Part shown: positions 1 to 8,049 of the stretch, piece by piece
Position numbering within the stretch: the stretch's first letter is position 1
Layout of the letters: each line of letters begins with the position of its first letter
NCBI RefSeq assembly: GCF_002142215.1
Contig: NZ_NAST01000003.1
Coordinates: forward strand, 103,583 to 167,582
Source: Gilliamella sp. N-G2
Lineage (GTDB): Bacteria > Pseudomonadota > Gammaproteobacteria > Enterobacterales > Orbaceae
Direction: 5' to 3'
Length of the DNA stretch: 64,000 nt
Made by a program: the position numbers and the translations under genes
The notes under the pieces: generated by a model
Database searches by the model: none
What the model was told of the DNA's origin: nothing
What the model saw: only the letters and a program-made list of their open reading frames with translations

Positions 1-233
1 TTTTGAAAAGATTATTATTAAAACTAATAAATGTGATTTAGAAATTTTATTAAATTATAAAAACGTTTATTATAAATATCATTAATATTGTCTATTTAAC
101 ATTTTAAATGCATCGAATGTTAAATAACTTGCTTGACAATAATTAACATATCATACTTGAGTTCGCATAGAGTAAAGGCATAATTGTTTAGTCTATAAAA
201 TAACATCACAGATGTATGATAAGGAATAAGAAA
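1..233. other. AT-rich non-coding stretch upstream of the first gene
   Basis: Very AT-rich sequence with stops in all frames and no convincing gene. It must carry the promoter of the small secreted protein that follows. TTGACA-like sequence near 133-138 (cttgacaat) followed by AT-rich hexamers is a plausible -35 region, but no clear -10 can be fixed. Confidence 0.4.
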
Positions 234-683
234 ATGAAAATCGCATGTATCATCGCTTCCATTTGTTTAGGTATGATTAGCACTGCCAGTGCATATGAAA
301 TTGTTTGCCCGTCTGAAATTGAAGTTAAATACAATCAACCAGAAATTAAAGATATACCAGATGGATGGGAAATGTCTTACAAAAAAAACCTTATTCATTT
401 TCTTGATAGAATTGACGTTTATTATGATAAACCTGTTTATTTAGGTATGTTAAAGCCAGAGCCAGGAATCATTAACGGCAAAAGATATGAATCCACATGG
501 CAGCTTGGTTCTATCTATGATAAAAAAGATAGTTATGTTAGTTGCTCTTATTCAGGAATCTACTTAATAAAGAAAATTGACCCTTCCATGAAAAGCTGTT
601 GGAGTATTGAATCTAAAAATGAGTCTGGATACCCACAATTTAAACTTGTTTGCAGTACACAAGAGTTAGAAATGATTGAATAG
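234..683 (+). CDS. small secreted four-cysteine protein (possible STY0301-like family), paralogue 1
   Basis: About 149 residues. I place the start at the ATG at 234, which has AAGGA at 221-225 at good spacing; an in-frame ATG at 216 has no ribosome site. From 234 the protein opens with a textbook Sec signal peptide (Lys, hydrophobic core, then ending STASA before YEIVCP), so it should be exported to the periplasm. Four cysteines remain in the mature part (in VCP, SCSY, SCWS and VCST contexts), suggesting two disulfides. A paralogue at 3488-3949 keeps the same four cysteines and the motifs YEI-CP, GW, L-KPE-GII-GK, TWQ and CSY-G. The pattern resembles what I remember of the STY0301 family of enterobacterial secreted proteins of unknown function, but this was not searched. 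No function is known to me. Confidence 0.75.
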   Translation: MKIACIIASICLGMISTASAYEIVCPSEIEVKYNQPEIKDIPDGWEMSYKKNLIHFLDRIDVYYDKPVYLGMLKPEPGIINGKRYESTWQLGSIYDKKDSYVSCSYSGIYLIKKIDPSMKSCWSIESKNESGYPQFKLVCSTQELEMIE

Positions 684-1232
684 TTTTCTTGAATACACAA
701 TAGAGAATTTAATATTTTCCAACTAAAGATGTTACCGATGATCTTATTTTATAAGAGATCCGATATAAGTACCAAAATAAGATTAAGTATAATTTATGCA
801 AAACAAATCTTTATTATAAATTCTAAAATTATTAAAAACATAAATTACTTTTTATAAAACTAAAATTGAAAAAACTTCCCTTTAGTATCTGATTATTTAC
901 GATAATGAGCAAAATAGTATTGTTAAAGTAAATAGCTAAGGGAAATTTGTTGAAGAAATTACTGAATCAACAATAAGAAAATATATATTATAACGGTATT
1001 GAATATCCTTTAATAATATTAAGCGATTAAAACTTTAATAAGTAAATTACAATACGTTGCTTAAGACCAGTCATTTTATTAAAAGATCGTATTAAAATAA
1101 AAATAATCACCTCTATCTTTTTACATAATTTTTCTTCCCTTATCAGATAACAAATTGTGATATTAATGGTTTTGTGTTAGTTTCTTTGTCTTTACAACTT
1201 TACATTAGTCATTGACTTAGCAAGGTCTAACT
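684..1232. other. 549-bp intergenic region without a gene; one inverted repeat
   Basis: No open frame with coding character. A 10-bp inverted repeat (ATCTTATTTT at 741-750, AAAATAAGAT at 774-783) lies shortly after the upstream stop codon and may form a weak terminator hairpin; there is no clean T-run. The rest is AT-rich and should contain the promoter of the downstream transporter gene. Confidence 0.45.
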
Positions 1233-2513
1233 ATGCCCAATTCATCAGCTAAAAAAGTCGCTTTTGCTGCTTTTATTGGTACTACCATTGAATGGTATGA
1301 TTTTTATATATATGCGTTAGCATCAGTCTTAATTTTTGGTCAGCTTTTCTTTCCTTCTGATAATCAATTTGTACAAGTTTTAGGGGCATTTGCCTCATTT
1401 GCAGTAGGTTTTTTATCTCGACCATTAGGCGCAATAATTTTTGGTCATATTGGCGATCGATTAGGGCGGAAAAAATCGTTAATTATTACCTTGCTATTAA
1501 TGGGTATTGCCACAACATGTGTTGGTTTGTTACCCTCTTATCAACAAGCAGGAATCATCGCACCGATACTGTTAGTTGGATTACGTATTTTACAAGGTAT
1601 TGCTGTCGGTGGTGAATGGGGTGGCGCAGTATTAATGGCTAATGAACATGCTCCCAAAGGCTTAAAAAACTTTTTCTCATCGTTTGCTCAGTGGGGGAGT
1701 CCGGCTGGTAATATTCTCGCATTATTGGTCTTTTCTTATATCATTAGCTTGCCTACCGATAAACTTATAGATAGCGGTTATTGGCGTATCCCATTTTTAG
1801 TCAGTTTTGTTTTATTAATTGTTGGTATTATTGCCAGAATTACCTTAACCGAGTCACCCGTATTTATCGAATCAGCTAAAAAGCAAGCTAGCTTGAAACA
1901 AAAAGAGTCGGTGCCAATTATTGAGGTGTTTAAACGGGCAACGCCAATATTGGTATTAGCTATATGCGCCAATGTACTATCATTTAGTGGTATTTTTTCT
2001 AATACGCTAATGATTGGTTATACAACAATGGCACTAGGTGTTGAGAAGAAGATCATCGTTGATGCTTTATTTTGGATTGCAATGGTACACTTTATTGCGC
2101 AACCATTTATCTCTTATTTTTCAGAAAAGTTTTCAGCAACACGTTTTTTAATTATTTCAGCAATATTAGCTATGGCATCCGTATTTTTGTTATTCCCAAT
2201 TATTCAAGCAGGAACAAAAACTAGTTTTATTATTGGTATTTCATTAAATGTGATCTGTTACAGTGGTTTCTATGGCGTGATAGCGGGTTATTTAAGCCGA
2301 ATTTTTCCTGCTAGAATTCGCTATACTGGACTATCCATGAGTTATCAAGGTTGTGCAGCTATTTTTGGTAGTCTTATTCCATTGTTCGGGGGTTATATTA
2401 TCTTTACCTACCAAACTTATTGGTTACCATTAGCGCTATTTTATTGTGGATTAGCAATGCTATCTATTATCAGCATCTATCTTTTAAGCCATTATCACTA
2501 TTATGATGAATAA
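1233..2513 (+). CDS. MFS transporter, metabolite:H+ symporter (MHS) type
   Basis: 426-residue integral membrane protein with about 12 hydrophobic segments. The N-terminus contains the MHS signature (GTTIEWYDFYIY, residues about 16-27), and the MFS loop motif GDRLGRK lies at about 74-80 between helices 2 and 3. A second conserved block, RILQGIAVGGEWGGA, is typical of the ShiA/YhjE/ProP/KgtP group of proton-driven importers. Substrates in this group range from shikimate to osmolytes and dicarboxylates and cannot be read from sequence. The stop is 14 bp before pdxY, so the two are probably co-transcribed; this hints at a vitamin B6 vitamer or related substrate, which is inference only. The start has AAGG upstream at good spacing. 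Confidence 0.88.
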   Translation: MPNSSAKKVAFAAFIGTTIEWYDFYIYALASVLIFGQLFFPSDNQFVQVLGAFASFAVGFLSRPLGAIIFGHIGDRLGRKKSLIITLLLMGIATTCVGLLPSYQQAGIIAPILLVGLRILQGIAVGGEWGGAVLMANEHAPKGLKNFFSSFAQWGSPAGNILALLVFSYIISLPTDKLIDSGYWRIPFLVSFVLLIVGIIARITLTESPVFIESAKKQASLKQKESVPIIEVFKRATPILVLAICANVLSFSGIFSNTLMIGYTTMALGVEKKIIVDALFWIAMVHFIAQPFISYFSEKFSATRFLIISAILAMASVFLLFPIIQAGTKTSFIIGISLNVICYSGFYGVIAGYLSRIFPARIRYTGLSMSYQGCAAIFGSLIPLFGGYIIFTYQTYWLPLALFYCGLAMLSIISIYLLSHYHYYDE

Positions 2514-2527
2514 AAAGGCAACTACTT

Positions 2528-3391
2528 ATGAAAACCGTTTTATCAATTCAATCTAATGTTGTTTATGGCTATGCAGGCAACAAAGTTGCCACATTAGCCA
2601 TGCAATTACAAGGCATTGAAGTCATGCCGATCCACACAGTACAACTATCGAGTAATACGGTTTATCCCGATTATGATGGTATTGTGCTAGGGGCTCAGCA
2701 AATTACACGGATCGTAAATAGTCTCGAAAAAATTGGCGTTTTAAAATCAATTGATGCCGTCATATCAGGTTACATTGGCCTTGCCGAACAAGGTGAAGAA
2801 ATTATTGAAGCAGTAAAAAAGATAAAATATTATAACCCTAACGCCATTTATGTGTGCGATCCGGTTATGGGCGGAGATATTAATAAAGGGAGTTCGCTAC
2901 CGCAAAATATTATTGACTTTTTCACTAACCAAGCGATTAAACATGCAGACTATATCACGCCGAATTTATTAGAATTACAGATATTATCGAATATCGAAAT
3001 TAAAACCTTTAGCGATGTACAAACAGCAATCAAAAAACTGCAACATCAACCTATCCAAGCAATTTTAGTTAAGAATTTAGTCCATGCCGGCAAAACCACA
3101 GAATTGTTTGAAATGATATTAGCCTCACCATCGCAAAGTTATCACCTTACCCGTCCATTATATGATTTTTCTTATCGTCCATTGGGCGTTGGCGATTTAA
3201 TCTGTAGTTTGTTCACTGCTCACTTAATCAATGGCAAATCACAATTAAATGCATTTGAACTAGCCGCCAATGCAGCGAATCATGTATTAGCTGTTACTAA
3301 ACAAAAAGAGGTTAGAGAACTAGCGATTATTGATTCACAGGACTGGCTGAAAAAACCTGATTTACAGTATCGAGCAACACCATTATTATAA
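2528..3391 (+). CDS. pdxY: pyridoxal kinase PdxY
   Basis: 287 residues, the usual PdxY length, aligned throughout with the E. coli enzyme. It phosphorylates pyridoxal to pyridoxal 5'-phosphate in the B6 salvage pathway in the cytoplasm. The start contains the family motif IQSNVVYGYAGN, followed by SGY-G-AEQG, the substrate/metal motif DPVMG at about 111-115 and the ribokinase-fold catalytic motif GVGD at about 220-223 with the catalytic Asp at 223. PdxY rather than PdxK is favoured by the N-terminal SNVVYG sequence and the RPL-DF stretch before the catalytic motif. It follows the MHS transporter by 14 bp in an apparent two-gene operon. Confidence 0.92.
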   Translation: MKTVLSIQSNVVYGYAGNKVATLAMQLQGIEVMPIHTVQLSSNTVYPDYDGIVLGAQQITRIVNSLEKIGVLKSIDAVISGYIGLAEQGEEIIEAVKKIKYYNPNAIYVCDPVMGGDINKGSSLPQNIIDFFTNQAIKHADYITPNLLELQILSNIEIKTFSDVQTAIKKLQHQPIQAILVKNLVHAGKTTELFEMILASPSQSYHLTRPLYDFSYRPLGVGDLICSLFTAHLINGKSQLNAFELAANAANHVLAVTKQKEVRELAIIDSQDWLKKPDLQYRATPLL

Positions 3392-3487
3392 AACAGCATT
3401 TTAATAACAATTCAATTTAGATTATTGGCATAATTAATTAACAGCACTAATAATAGATTAATATGTCATTTAAACAGGATGGATGAG

Positions 3488-3949
3488 ATGAAAGGTTACC
3501 GAACTAGTTTGATTGCAACAGCGTGGTTGGCAACTATTGGGGTTGCTACTGCTTACGAAATTGATTGTCCAACGCGAATCAATATTAAATCCGATCATTC
3601 CGAACTTGAAGCAACTCCTGAAGGTTGGCAAGTTTCAATCAACAAAAATCGTAGCCTGCTACTCACTAGTCTTGGTGTTTATTCCGATGAACCAGTTAAA
3701 TTATTTGAATTAAAACCTGAAATTGGCATTATTGATGGCAAAAAACATGACCTCACATGGCAAATCAATTCAGCCTATGATGAAAATGGAAACTACGTTA
3801 AATGTAGCTATAATGGTGAGGAAGTACAATTGGCAAAAAAAATTGATTCATCGATGAAAAGTTGCTGGGCGATTTATGCAAATGATGAAAATCAACACAC
3901 AACAGCCAAACTTATCTGTAGTACCAGCAAATTGCAAGAAGTGGAATAA
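3488..3949 (+). CDS. small secreted four-cysteine protein (possible STY0301-like family), paralogue 2
   Basis: About 153 residues from the ATG at 3488, preferred because AGGA at 3476-3479 is correctly spaced for it; the in-frame ATG at 3479 sits too close to the same site. The signal peptide (MKGYR then a hydrophobic stretch ending ATA before YEIDCP) predicts export. It is clearly related to the protein at 234-683: same four cysteines and shared motifs YEI-CP, GW, GK, TWQ, KCSY, MKSCWA and CSTS. Compared with the first copy it is more divergent in the central region. The two copies flank the transporter-pdxY pair, consistent with an old tandem or insertion-split duplication. Function unknown. 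Confidence 0.75.
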   Translation: MKGYRTSLIATAWLATIGVATAYEIDCPTRINIKSDHSELEATPEGWQVSINKNRSLLLTSLGVYSDEPVKLFELKPEIGIIDGKKHDLTWQINSAYDENGNYVKCSYNGEEVQLAKKIDSSMKSCWAIYANDENQHTTAKLICSTSKLQEVE

Positions 3950-4479
3950 GTTTCACTGTTTAATATTAAACCTTTGAATTTACGTATCTTCAATATAGCG
4001 TTTGTTATACTTAATCAATTTGATAATTGTCTTATCGCCTTATCAAATTTAGCATATTTTAATCTATGCTTAGATGTCATTAGTTGAACTAATAAGAACT
4101 ATATCAAAGTTTGTAACAAGAAAATAAGATATTAGTAGTTTTAAACAATGAAAAAATTATGCCTTTTCCTGTATTCATTATTTGTAAAAATAATTAAGGA
4201 GTTTATACCGTCTTAATTCTTCTTAATAAGAAAATAGATGCGATAAAACACAGTAAGGTTATGTTGAGCAATTTTAATTACTGGTGATAATCATAGATTA
4301 ATGGGTGCAATCGATCCTTGTGGTGATGGTTTAGCTGCGGGTTATTGATGATTTATTAAAATAACAAATCAAATCAGAAATGATAAAACTAATATAATAA
4401 AGATAATGACATTAGTCATTATCTTTATTAACTCGCTATATAGATGCAAATTTTTGAAGAAACTGACATTTTTTTTACA
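3950..4479. other. 530-bp intergenic region between convergent genes
   Basis: No convincing gene. It contains one short unexplained frame (4300-4347, fewer than 30 codons including its upstream extension) that I do not trust as coding. Its right end holds the 16-bp stem-loop at 4395-4430, annotated separately. Confidence 0.5.
4395..4430. terminator. perfect 16-bp stem-loop, probable terminator of rtcB2
   Basis: The arms 4395-4410 and 4415-4430 are perfectly complementary around the loop ATTA. The stem is AT-rich apart from the GTCAT/ATGAC core. It sits about 50 bp beyond the stop of the minus-strand rtcB paralogue and is followed on that strand by a short T-rich stretch, so it most likely ends that transcript; it could also act on the plus strand. 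Confidence 0.55.
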
Positions 4480-5877
4480 TCATACTTTAAAGGTTATCCA
4501 AGGTTTAAGTCTGACAGCGGTTTGGATTAAACCGGCATTCTCTTGTGCTTGAATGACTGGCGTAATCGGTTTATATGCAGCAGGCGCTTCCTCAAATAGT
4601 CGCTCTTGTTTTAAAGTAACGCATTGCCATGGCAATAAGGCGTTATCAGAGGCCAATTTTTTACTGCGCATTGTTTGCCTTTTTTCAGCTCGTCCAGCGC
4701 CATGCGAACAAGACCATAACCAATCAAGATGACCTTTCCCTATTGCAACATAAGAATAATCGCCCATAGAGCCTGGTATCAATACTATTTCATCTAAATG
4801 TGCAGGTGTTGCACCTTTGCGATGAATATTCATGCCATTTTCAGGAAAAATGACATTGTGTGAGATATCAACCAATAGTTGACTAGCATCTTGCTTAAAG
4901 AGTGTACTAAACGTTTTACGCACTAGCTCTGTGATCACAATGCGATTTATCCAAGCATAACGAGCAGCAACGCCCATCGCTTGCAAATACTCTTGAGCAT
5001 GATTGTCTGTCAAAGCAAATAAACCTGATTTAGGGTATTTTTGATCGACCGGCCATAATGCTTTGGCTTTATCTTGCCAACGCTTGCCAATATAAAAACC
5101 GACATCACGTGATCCAGTATGAATCATCACCACAATAGCACCTTTCTTTAAACCTAATTGATAAGCGACATGGCGATCAATAATTTCATCAACAATTTGT
5201 AATTCAACAAAATGGTTACCTGAACCTACTGTGCCCAGACTTGCCGGACGAATAATCGCTCGTTTTTCAAAAAAGGCTTCGGGAGCATACTGACTATCCG
5301 CCGAAAGTAAATCATTGCCAGAAATTTTACTAATTTCATGCGAGAGCCGCTCAAAATCGACACTATTCCATAAACCTTGTTGCGGTAAAGCTCCTAACCA
5401 AGCTGCAAGACCTTCATCAAAAAGAGCCTGAAAAGAAGTGGGGGTAACTGGCACATCGCGCTCATCGTGCAATAACACTTGTTTCAATTGTTCAATGAGA
5501 CTTGATTTTTGTTCATCCACCTCATTAAGACTTAAGCCAGTAGTAAACAGGCGCATCCCACAATTAATATCCGTGCCTATCGCCGCAGGAATAATTAAAT
5601 CAGGAGTCGTGGCAACAATACTTCCAACTGGTGCAATCGCACCAGGATGAAAGTCTGGCGTAGCCCTTGCAGCGCAAACTTTGCCATCACTATTGGGCAT
5701 TGTTACCGATGCAAAATCGAGTAATTGCTCAACCGCTTTTTCTTCTAAAGGTAACGGATTAGGTAATAATACTTGTGCCGTAATATCTTGTTTATTAAAT
5801 GTGTAAATATCATTATTAAAATGAGTTTCAATCCCACTTCGGGATAAACGTTTTTGTAAACGGGTAAATGTAGACAT
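4480..5877 (-). CDS. RtcB-family RNA ligase, divergent second paralogue
   Basis: 465 residues from the ATG at 5877, which follows AGGTGG by five bases; an in-frame GTG at 5886 overlaps that ribosome site and is less likely. RtcB enzymes join 2',3'-cyclic phosphate or 3'-phosphate RNA ends to 5'-OH ends with GTP and Mn2+. Active-site motifs are present in order: GTDINCG (metal Asp and Cys), GSGNHFVE, IHTGSRDVG, DISHN, RKGATPA, IPGSMG and SCSHGAGR with the His that is guanylylated in the family. It is about 57 residues longer than the canonical RtcB encoded at 8050-9276 and poorly similar outside motifs, so it belongs to a different RtcB subfamily. It lies downstream of rtcR on the same strand with a 150-bp gap. 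Confidence 0.88.
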   Translation of the reverse strand: MSTFTRLQKRLSRSGIETHFNNDIYTFNKQDITAQVLLPNPLPLEEKAVEQLLDFASVTMPNSDGKVCAARATPDFHPGAIAPVGSIVATTPDLIIPAAIGTDINCGMRLFTTGLSLNEVDEQKSSLIEQLKQVLLHDERDVPVTPTSFQALFDEGLAAWLGALPQQGLWNSVDFERLSHEISKISGNDLLSADSQYAPEAFFEKRAIIRPASLGTVGSGNHFVELQIVDEIIDRHVAYQLGLKKGAIVVMIHTGSRDVGFYIGKRWQDKAKALWPVDQKYPKSGLFALTDNHAQEYLQAMGVAARYAWINRIVITELVRKTFSTLFKQDASQLLVDISHNVIFPENGMNIHRKGATPAHLDEIVLIPGSMGDYSYVAIGKGHLDWLWSCSHGAGRAEKRQTMRSKKLASDNALLPWQCVTLKQERLFEEAPAAYKPITPVIQAQENAGLIQTAVRLKPWITFKV

Positions 5878-5910
5878 AATAGCCACCTAGAAAACAATAA
5901 AATACCGTCC

Positions 5911-5923
5911 TCTCAATTTGAGA
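5911..5923. promoter_or_regulatory. 13-bp palindrome in the leader of rtcB2
   Basis: TCTCAATTTGAGA is a perfect 6+1+6 palindrome about 33 bases upstream of the rtcB2 start. It could be an operator or a small leader hairpin. No GG-N10-GC sigma-54 signature was seen on the minus strand in the rtcR-rtcB2 gap, so the second ligase may depend on rtcR readthrough or on a sigma-70 promoter. Confidence 0.25.
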
Positions 5924-6027
5924 AGATAATTACTGTTTCCTGCAGCAGCACTATTCAGGAAAGCGGCCGTATTCTAGACTAAAGTTTATTAAAAAGTAAA
6001 CTGATAAATCATTTTTTTATTAGATCA

Positions 6028-7647
6028 TCAATTATTACTGTGTATTATTTCCCAACTCAGGCCAAATTTAGCTAAGTATTTTTTTAAACGATCAGCATCG
6101 TTACTGCGCTGTTTTTTGCTTCTTGAAACAGCAAATAGTGCTCGGCCTGCTTCAGATAAGGAGGCGCTGTTTTGGCATATTTCTAATACTTTTTCTAACT
6201 GGCAGCGATCAAATTCATCAATTTCAGTTGGAATTAAATCGTTATAGCTTTTGGTTGGTTGTTGCCAATTTTGCTGTAAACGACCGATTTCTTGCTCAAC
6301 TTGTTGTAATGTAATATTGGCTTGTGGTGCTAATGTCGCCATACGGGTAATCGAACTATTGAGTTCACGAAAATTACCTTGCCATTTTACTTGAGGAGAA
6401 GTGGCAAATTTCAGATAGGCATTACGAGATTGTTGATTAAATCGTGGCATAATGCCATATTCTTTGGCATAACGGGCTAGCTCAAAATCTATATTGGGTT
6501 CGATATCTTCCTTTCTTTCCGCCAATCCTGGTAATTGATAACTCCAAAGATTAATTCTTGCAAAAAGATCTTCACGAAACTCTCCTTGTGCTATAGCCTG
6601 TTTGAGATCTTTATTAGTACCAGCAATTAATTGGAAATTGCTTTGAATCGGTTTGTCACTGCCATACGGATAAAATTGTTTTTCTTCTATCGCTTTCAAT
6701 AGCATTGCTTGTTCATCAAGACCTAATTCACCAATTTCATCTAAAAACAATAAGCCACCATCGGCACTTTTAAGTAATCCGGTGCGCGCAATATTGGCAC
6801 CAGTAAAAGCACCTTTAACGTGACCAAACAAGGTTGACATGGCGCCATCACCGCGTAATGTTGCACAGTTGATCTCAACAAATTGCCCTTGAATTTGATG
6901 ATTATTGTGTTTGAGTAAATAAATCTGTTTAGCTAAAAATGATTTACCCGCACCAGTTGGCCCAGACAATAAAATCGGCGCATGTGATCGACTAGCTACT
7001 TGTTCTATTTCGGCTATTAGCTGATTAAATCGCTGATTACGGGTTGCAATACCCGATTTTAAAAGATCGGTGGCCTGAGATGCATAGTGTTGGAAACGAG
7101 TCAGGATCTTATCATATCGATGTAGATTCAAATCAATCTGATTCATTGTGCCACGAGGAGTCATTGCCAATATGTCATCGTCATTTAACTCATGATTGCT
7201 AGCGCTAATATCTTTTGGTTGTGGCGGTGACATTTGGAGCAATTTGGCCGGAAAGTAACGTGATTCAGTCAATAAAAACCAGCAAATCTGTGCAACGTGT
7301 GTCCCAGTAGTAATGTGAACATAATATTCTTCTTTATCAGGCTCAAAGGTATATTTTTCGGCAATATCAAATAAGCAAGTATAAACTTGCTCAAAATCCC
7401 ATGGATCGGCTATGTCTATGACTATTGGTCTAACTTCAGTCTGTGGTGATAACAGTTTAATATCATTAATGATTTCACAAAGAAGATGATAATCATCTTG
7501 ATAATAAAGTAATTCTAAACGAGAAATAGGTTTATCGGCATGATGACATAAAGCAATGGTTGGTCGCCAATGCTTCCATCGTCGTTTACCTTTGCCTCGT
7601 TGATCAAGGACATTTCCGAGAAAACCAAACACCACATTCTTTTTCAT
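6028..7647 (-). CDS. rtcR: RtcR, sigma-54-dependent activator of the RNA-repair operon
   Basis: 539 residues. The N-terminal ~180 residues match the RtcR sensor (FGFLGNVLD-RGKG-RRW start), a CARF-like domain reported to recognise cyclic-phosphate RNA ends. The central AAA+ domain has Walker A GPTGAGKS (about 229-236), the sigma-54 contact loop GAFTGA (about 279-284) and Walker B GGLLFLDEIGEL (about 297-308). The C-terminus carries the RtcR-type DNA-binding region. It is divergent from rtcB, the usual arrangement, with a sigma-54 promoter in the gap. As in the family, activity probably requires RNA-end signals released by damage. The start gives MKKNVVFGFLGN, exactly the family N-terminus. Confidence 0.94.
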   Translation of the reverse strand: MKKNVVFGFLGNVLDQRGKGKRRWKHWRPTIALCHHADKPISRLELLYYQDDYHLLCEIINDIKLLSPQTEVRPIVIDIADPWDFEQVYTCLFDIAEKYTFEPDKEEYYVHITTGTHVAQICWFLLTESRYFPAKLLQMSPPQPKDISASNHELNDDDILAMTPRGTMNQIDLNLHRYDKILTRFQHYASQATDLLKSGIATRNQRFNQLIAEIEQVASRSHAPILLSGPTGAGKSFLAKQIYLLKHNNHQIQGQFVEINCATLRGDGAMSTLFGHVKGAFTGANIARTGLLKSADGGLLFLDEIGELGLDEQAMLLKAIEEKQFYPYGSDKPIQSNFQLIAGTNKDLKQAIAQGEFREDLFARINLWSYQLPGLAERKEDIEPNIDFELARYAKEYGIMPRFNQQSRNAYLKFATSPQVKWQGNFRELNSSITRMATLAPQANITLQQVEQEIGRLQQNWQQPTKSYNDLIPTEIDEFDRCQLEKVLEICQNSASLSEAGRALFAVSRSKKQRSNDADRLKKYLAKFGLSWEIIHSNN

Positions 7648-7793
7648 AAACTTATCTATTTTTATAAATTAATATCTAAAATTATAAAAAATACCATTAA
7701 AAAAAACTATGTAAATTTTAATCAATAATAAAGAAAAAATTTATTTCATTTAAAAACATGTAATTAAAAAATAATTTTAGTTTTTTTTATTAA

Positions 7794-7810
7794 TTGGCAC
7801 GCTTTTCGCA
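7794..7810 (+). promoter_or_regulatory. sigma-54 (-24/-12) promoter of rtcB operon
   Basis: TTGGCACGCTTTTCGCA: the GG of the -24 element (7796-7797) and the GC of the -12 element (7808-7809) are exactly 10 bases apart, as sigma-54 requires. TGGCACG matches the consensus fully; the -12 element deviates (TCGCA instead of TTGCA). Transcription would begin near 7821. Lying between the activator rtcR and its expected target rtcB makes the assignment strong. Confidence 0.85.
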
Positions 7811-7820
7811 ATATTAATTA

Positions 7821-8049
7821 TACCTAAGCAAACATATTCAGATATGTTGAGATGGTTTAAATTAAATAATTAAGTCACTTTGTGGTGATAAAAGATACCA
7901 GCACTAAAGCGTTCATAGCGCAATGTACCAATAGAATTTTGGTCATAAACGAACGGTTAAACGGTAACATTCTTTAGTGCAATCTAACCAATATAAAGAT
8001 ATTACCACTGGCGGAGTGCATTTTGCCTAGATTTAAAAGGAAGATAAAA
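7821..8049 (+). promoter_or_regulatory. long structured leader of the rtcB mRNA
   Basis: About 230 untranslated bases separate the predicted start of transcription from the rtcB ATG. A first hairpin is perfect: AACATAT (7831-7837), loop TCAG, ATATGTT (7842-7848). Next comes the tRNA-like element at 7901-7980. After that, CACT GGCGG AGTG (8006-8018) can form a small hairpin just before the ribosome site. Such length and structure suggest an embedded RNA or regulated leader. Confidence 0.6.
7901..7980 (+). ncRNA. candidate tRNA-like / Y-RNA-like structured element in rtcB leader
   Basis: GCACTAAAG (7901-7909) pairs perfectly with CTTTAGTGC (7972-7980), closing an 80-nt domain. Inside are an arm with 5-bp stem and exactly 7-nt loop (ACCAA 7927-7931, loop TAGAATT, TTGGT 7939-7943) and an arm GTTA-AACGG-TAAC (7956-7968) placed like a T arm. 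CGTTC (7910-7914) can pair with GAACG (7951-7955) as an alternative. It is not a normal tRNA: there is no TTCRA loop, the base before the would-be anticodon is A, and the closing stem has 9 bp. Y RNAs or tRNA-like RNAs in rtc operons are known from Salmonella and others; identity here is inference. Confidence 0.4.

Noticed and set aside
4264..4347. Small protein gene with frame ILITGDNHRLMGAIDPCGDG
   Set aside because: Fewer than 30 codons, no ribosome site, and no recognisable family; most likely chance or an unidentifiable remnant.
5887..6027. Sigma-54 promoter upstream of the second RtcB
   Set aside because: No GG-N10-GC with TGGC/TGC context could be found on the minus strand in this gap.
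7901..7980. A true tRNA gene in the rtcB leader
   Set aside because: No TTCRA T-loop, no U before the anticodon position, 9-bp closing stem and no recognisable D arm; kept only as a tRNA-like structured element.
8023..8049. TTG start for rtcB at 8023
   Set aside because: Adds nine unconserved residues and removes the AAGGAAG site from play; the ATG at 8050 gives exactly the E. coli length.
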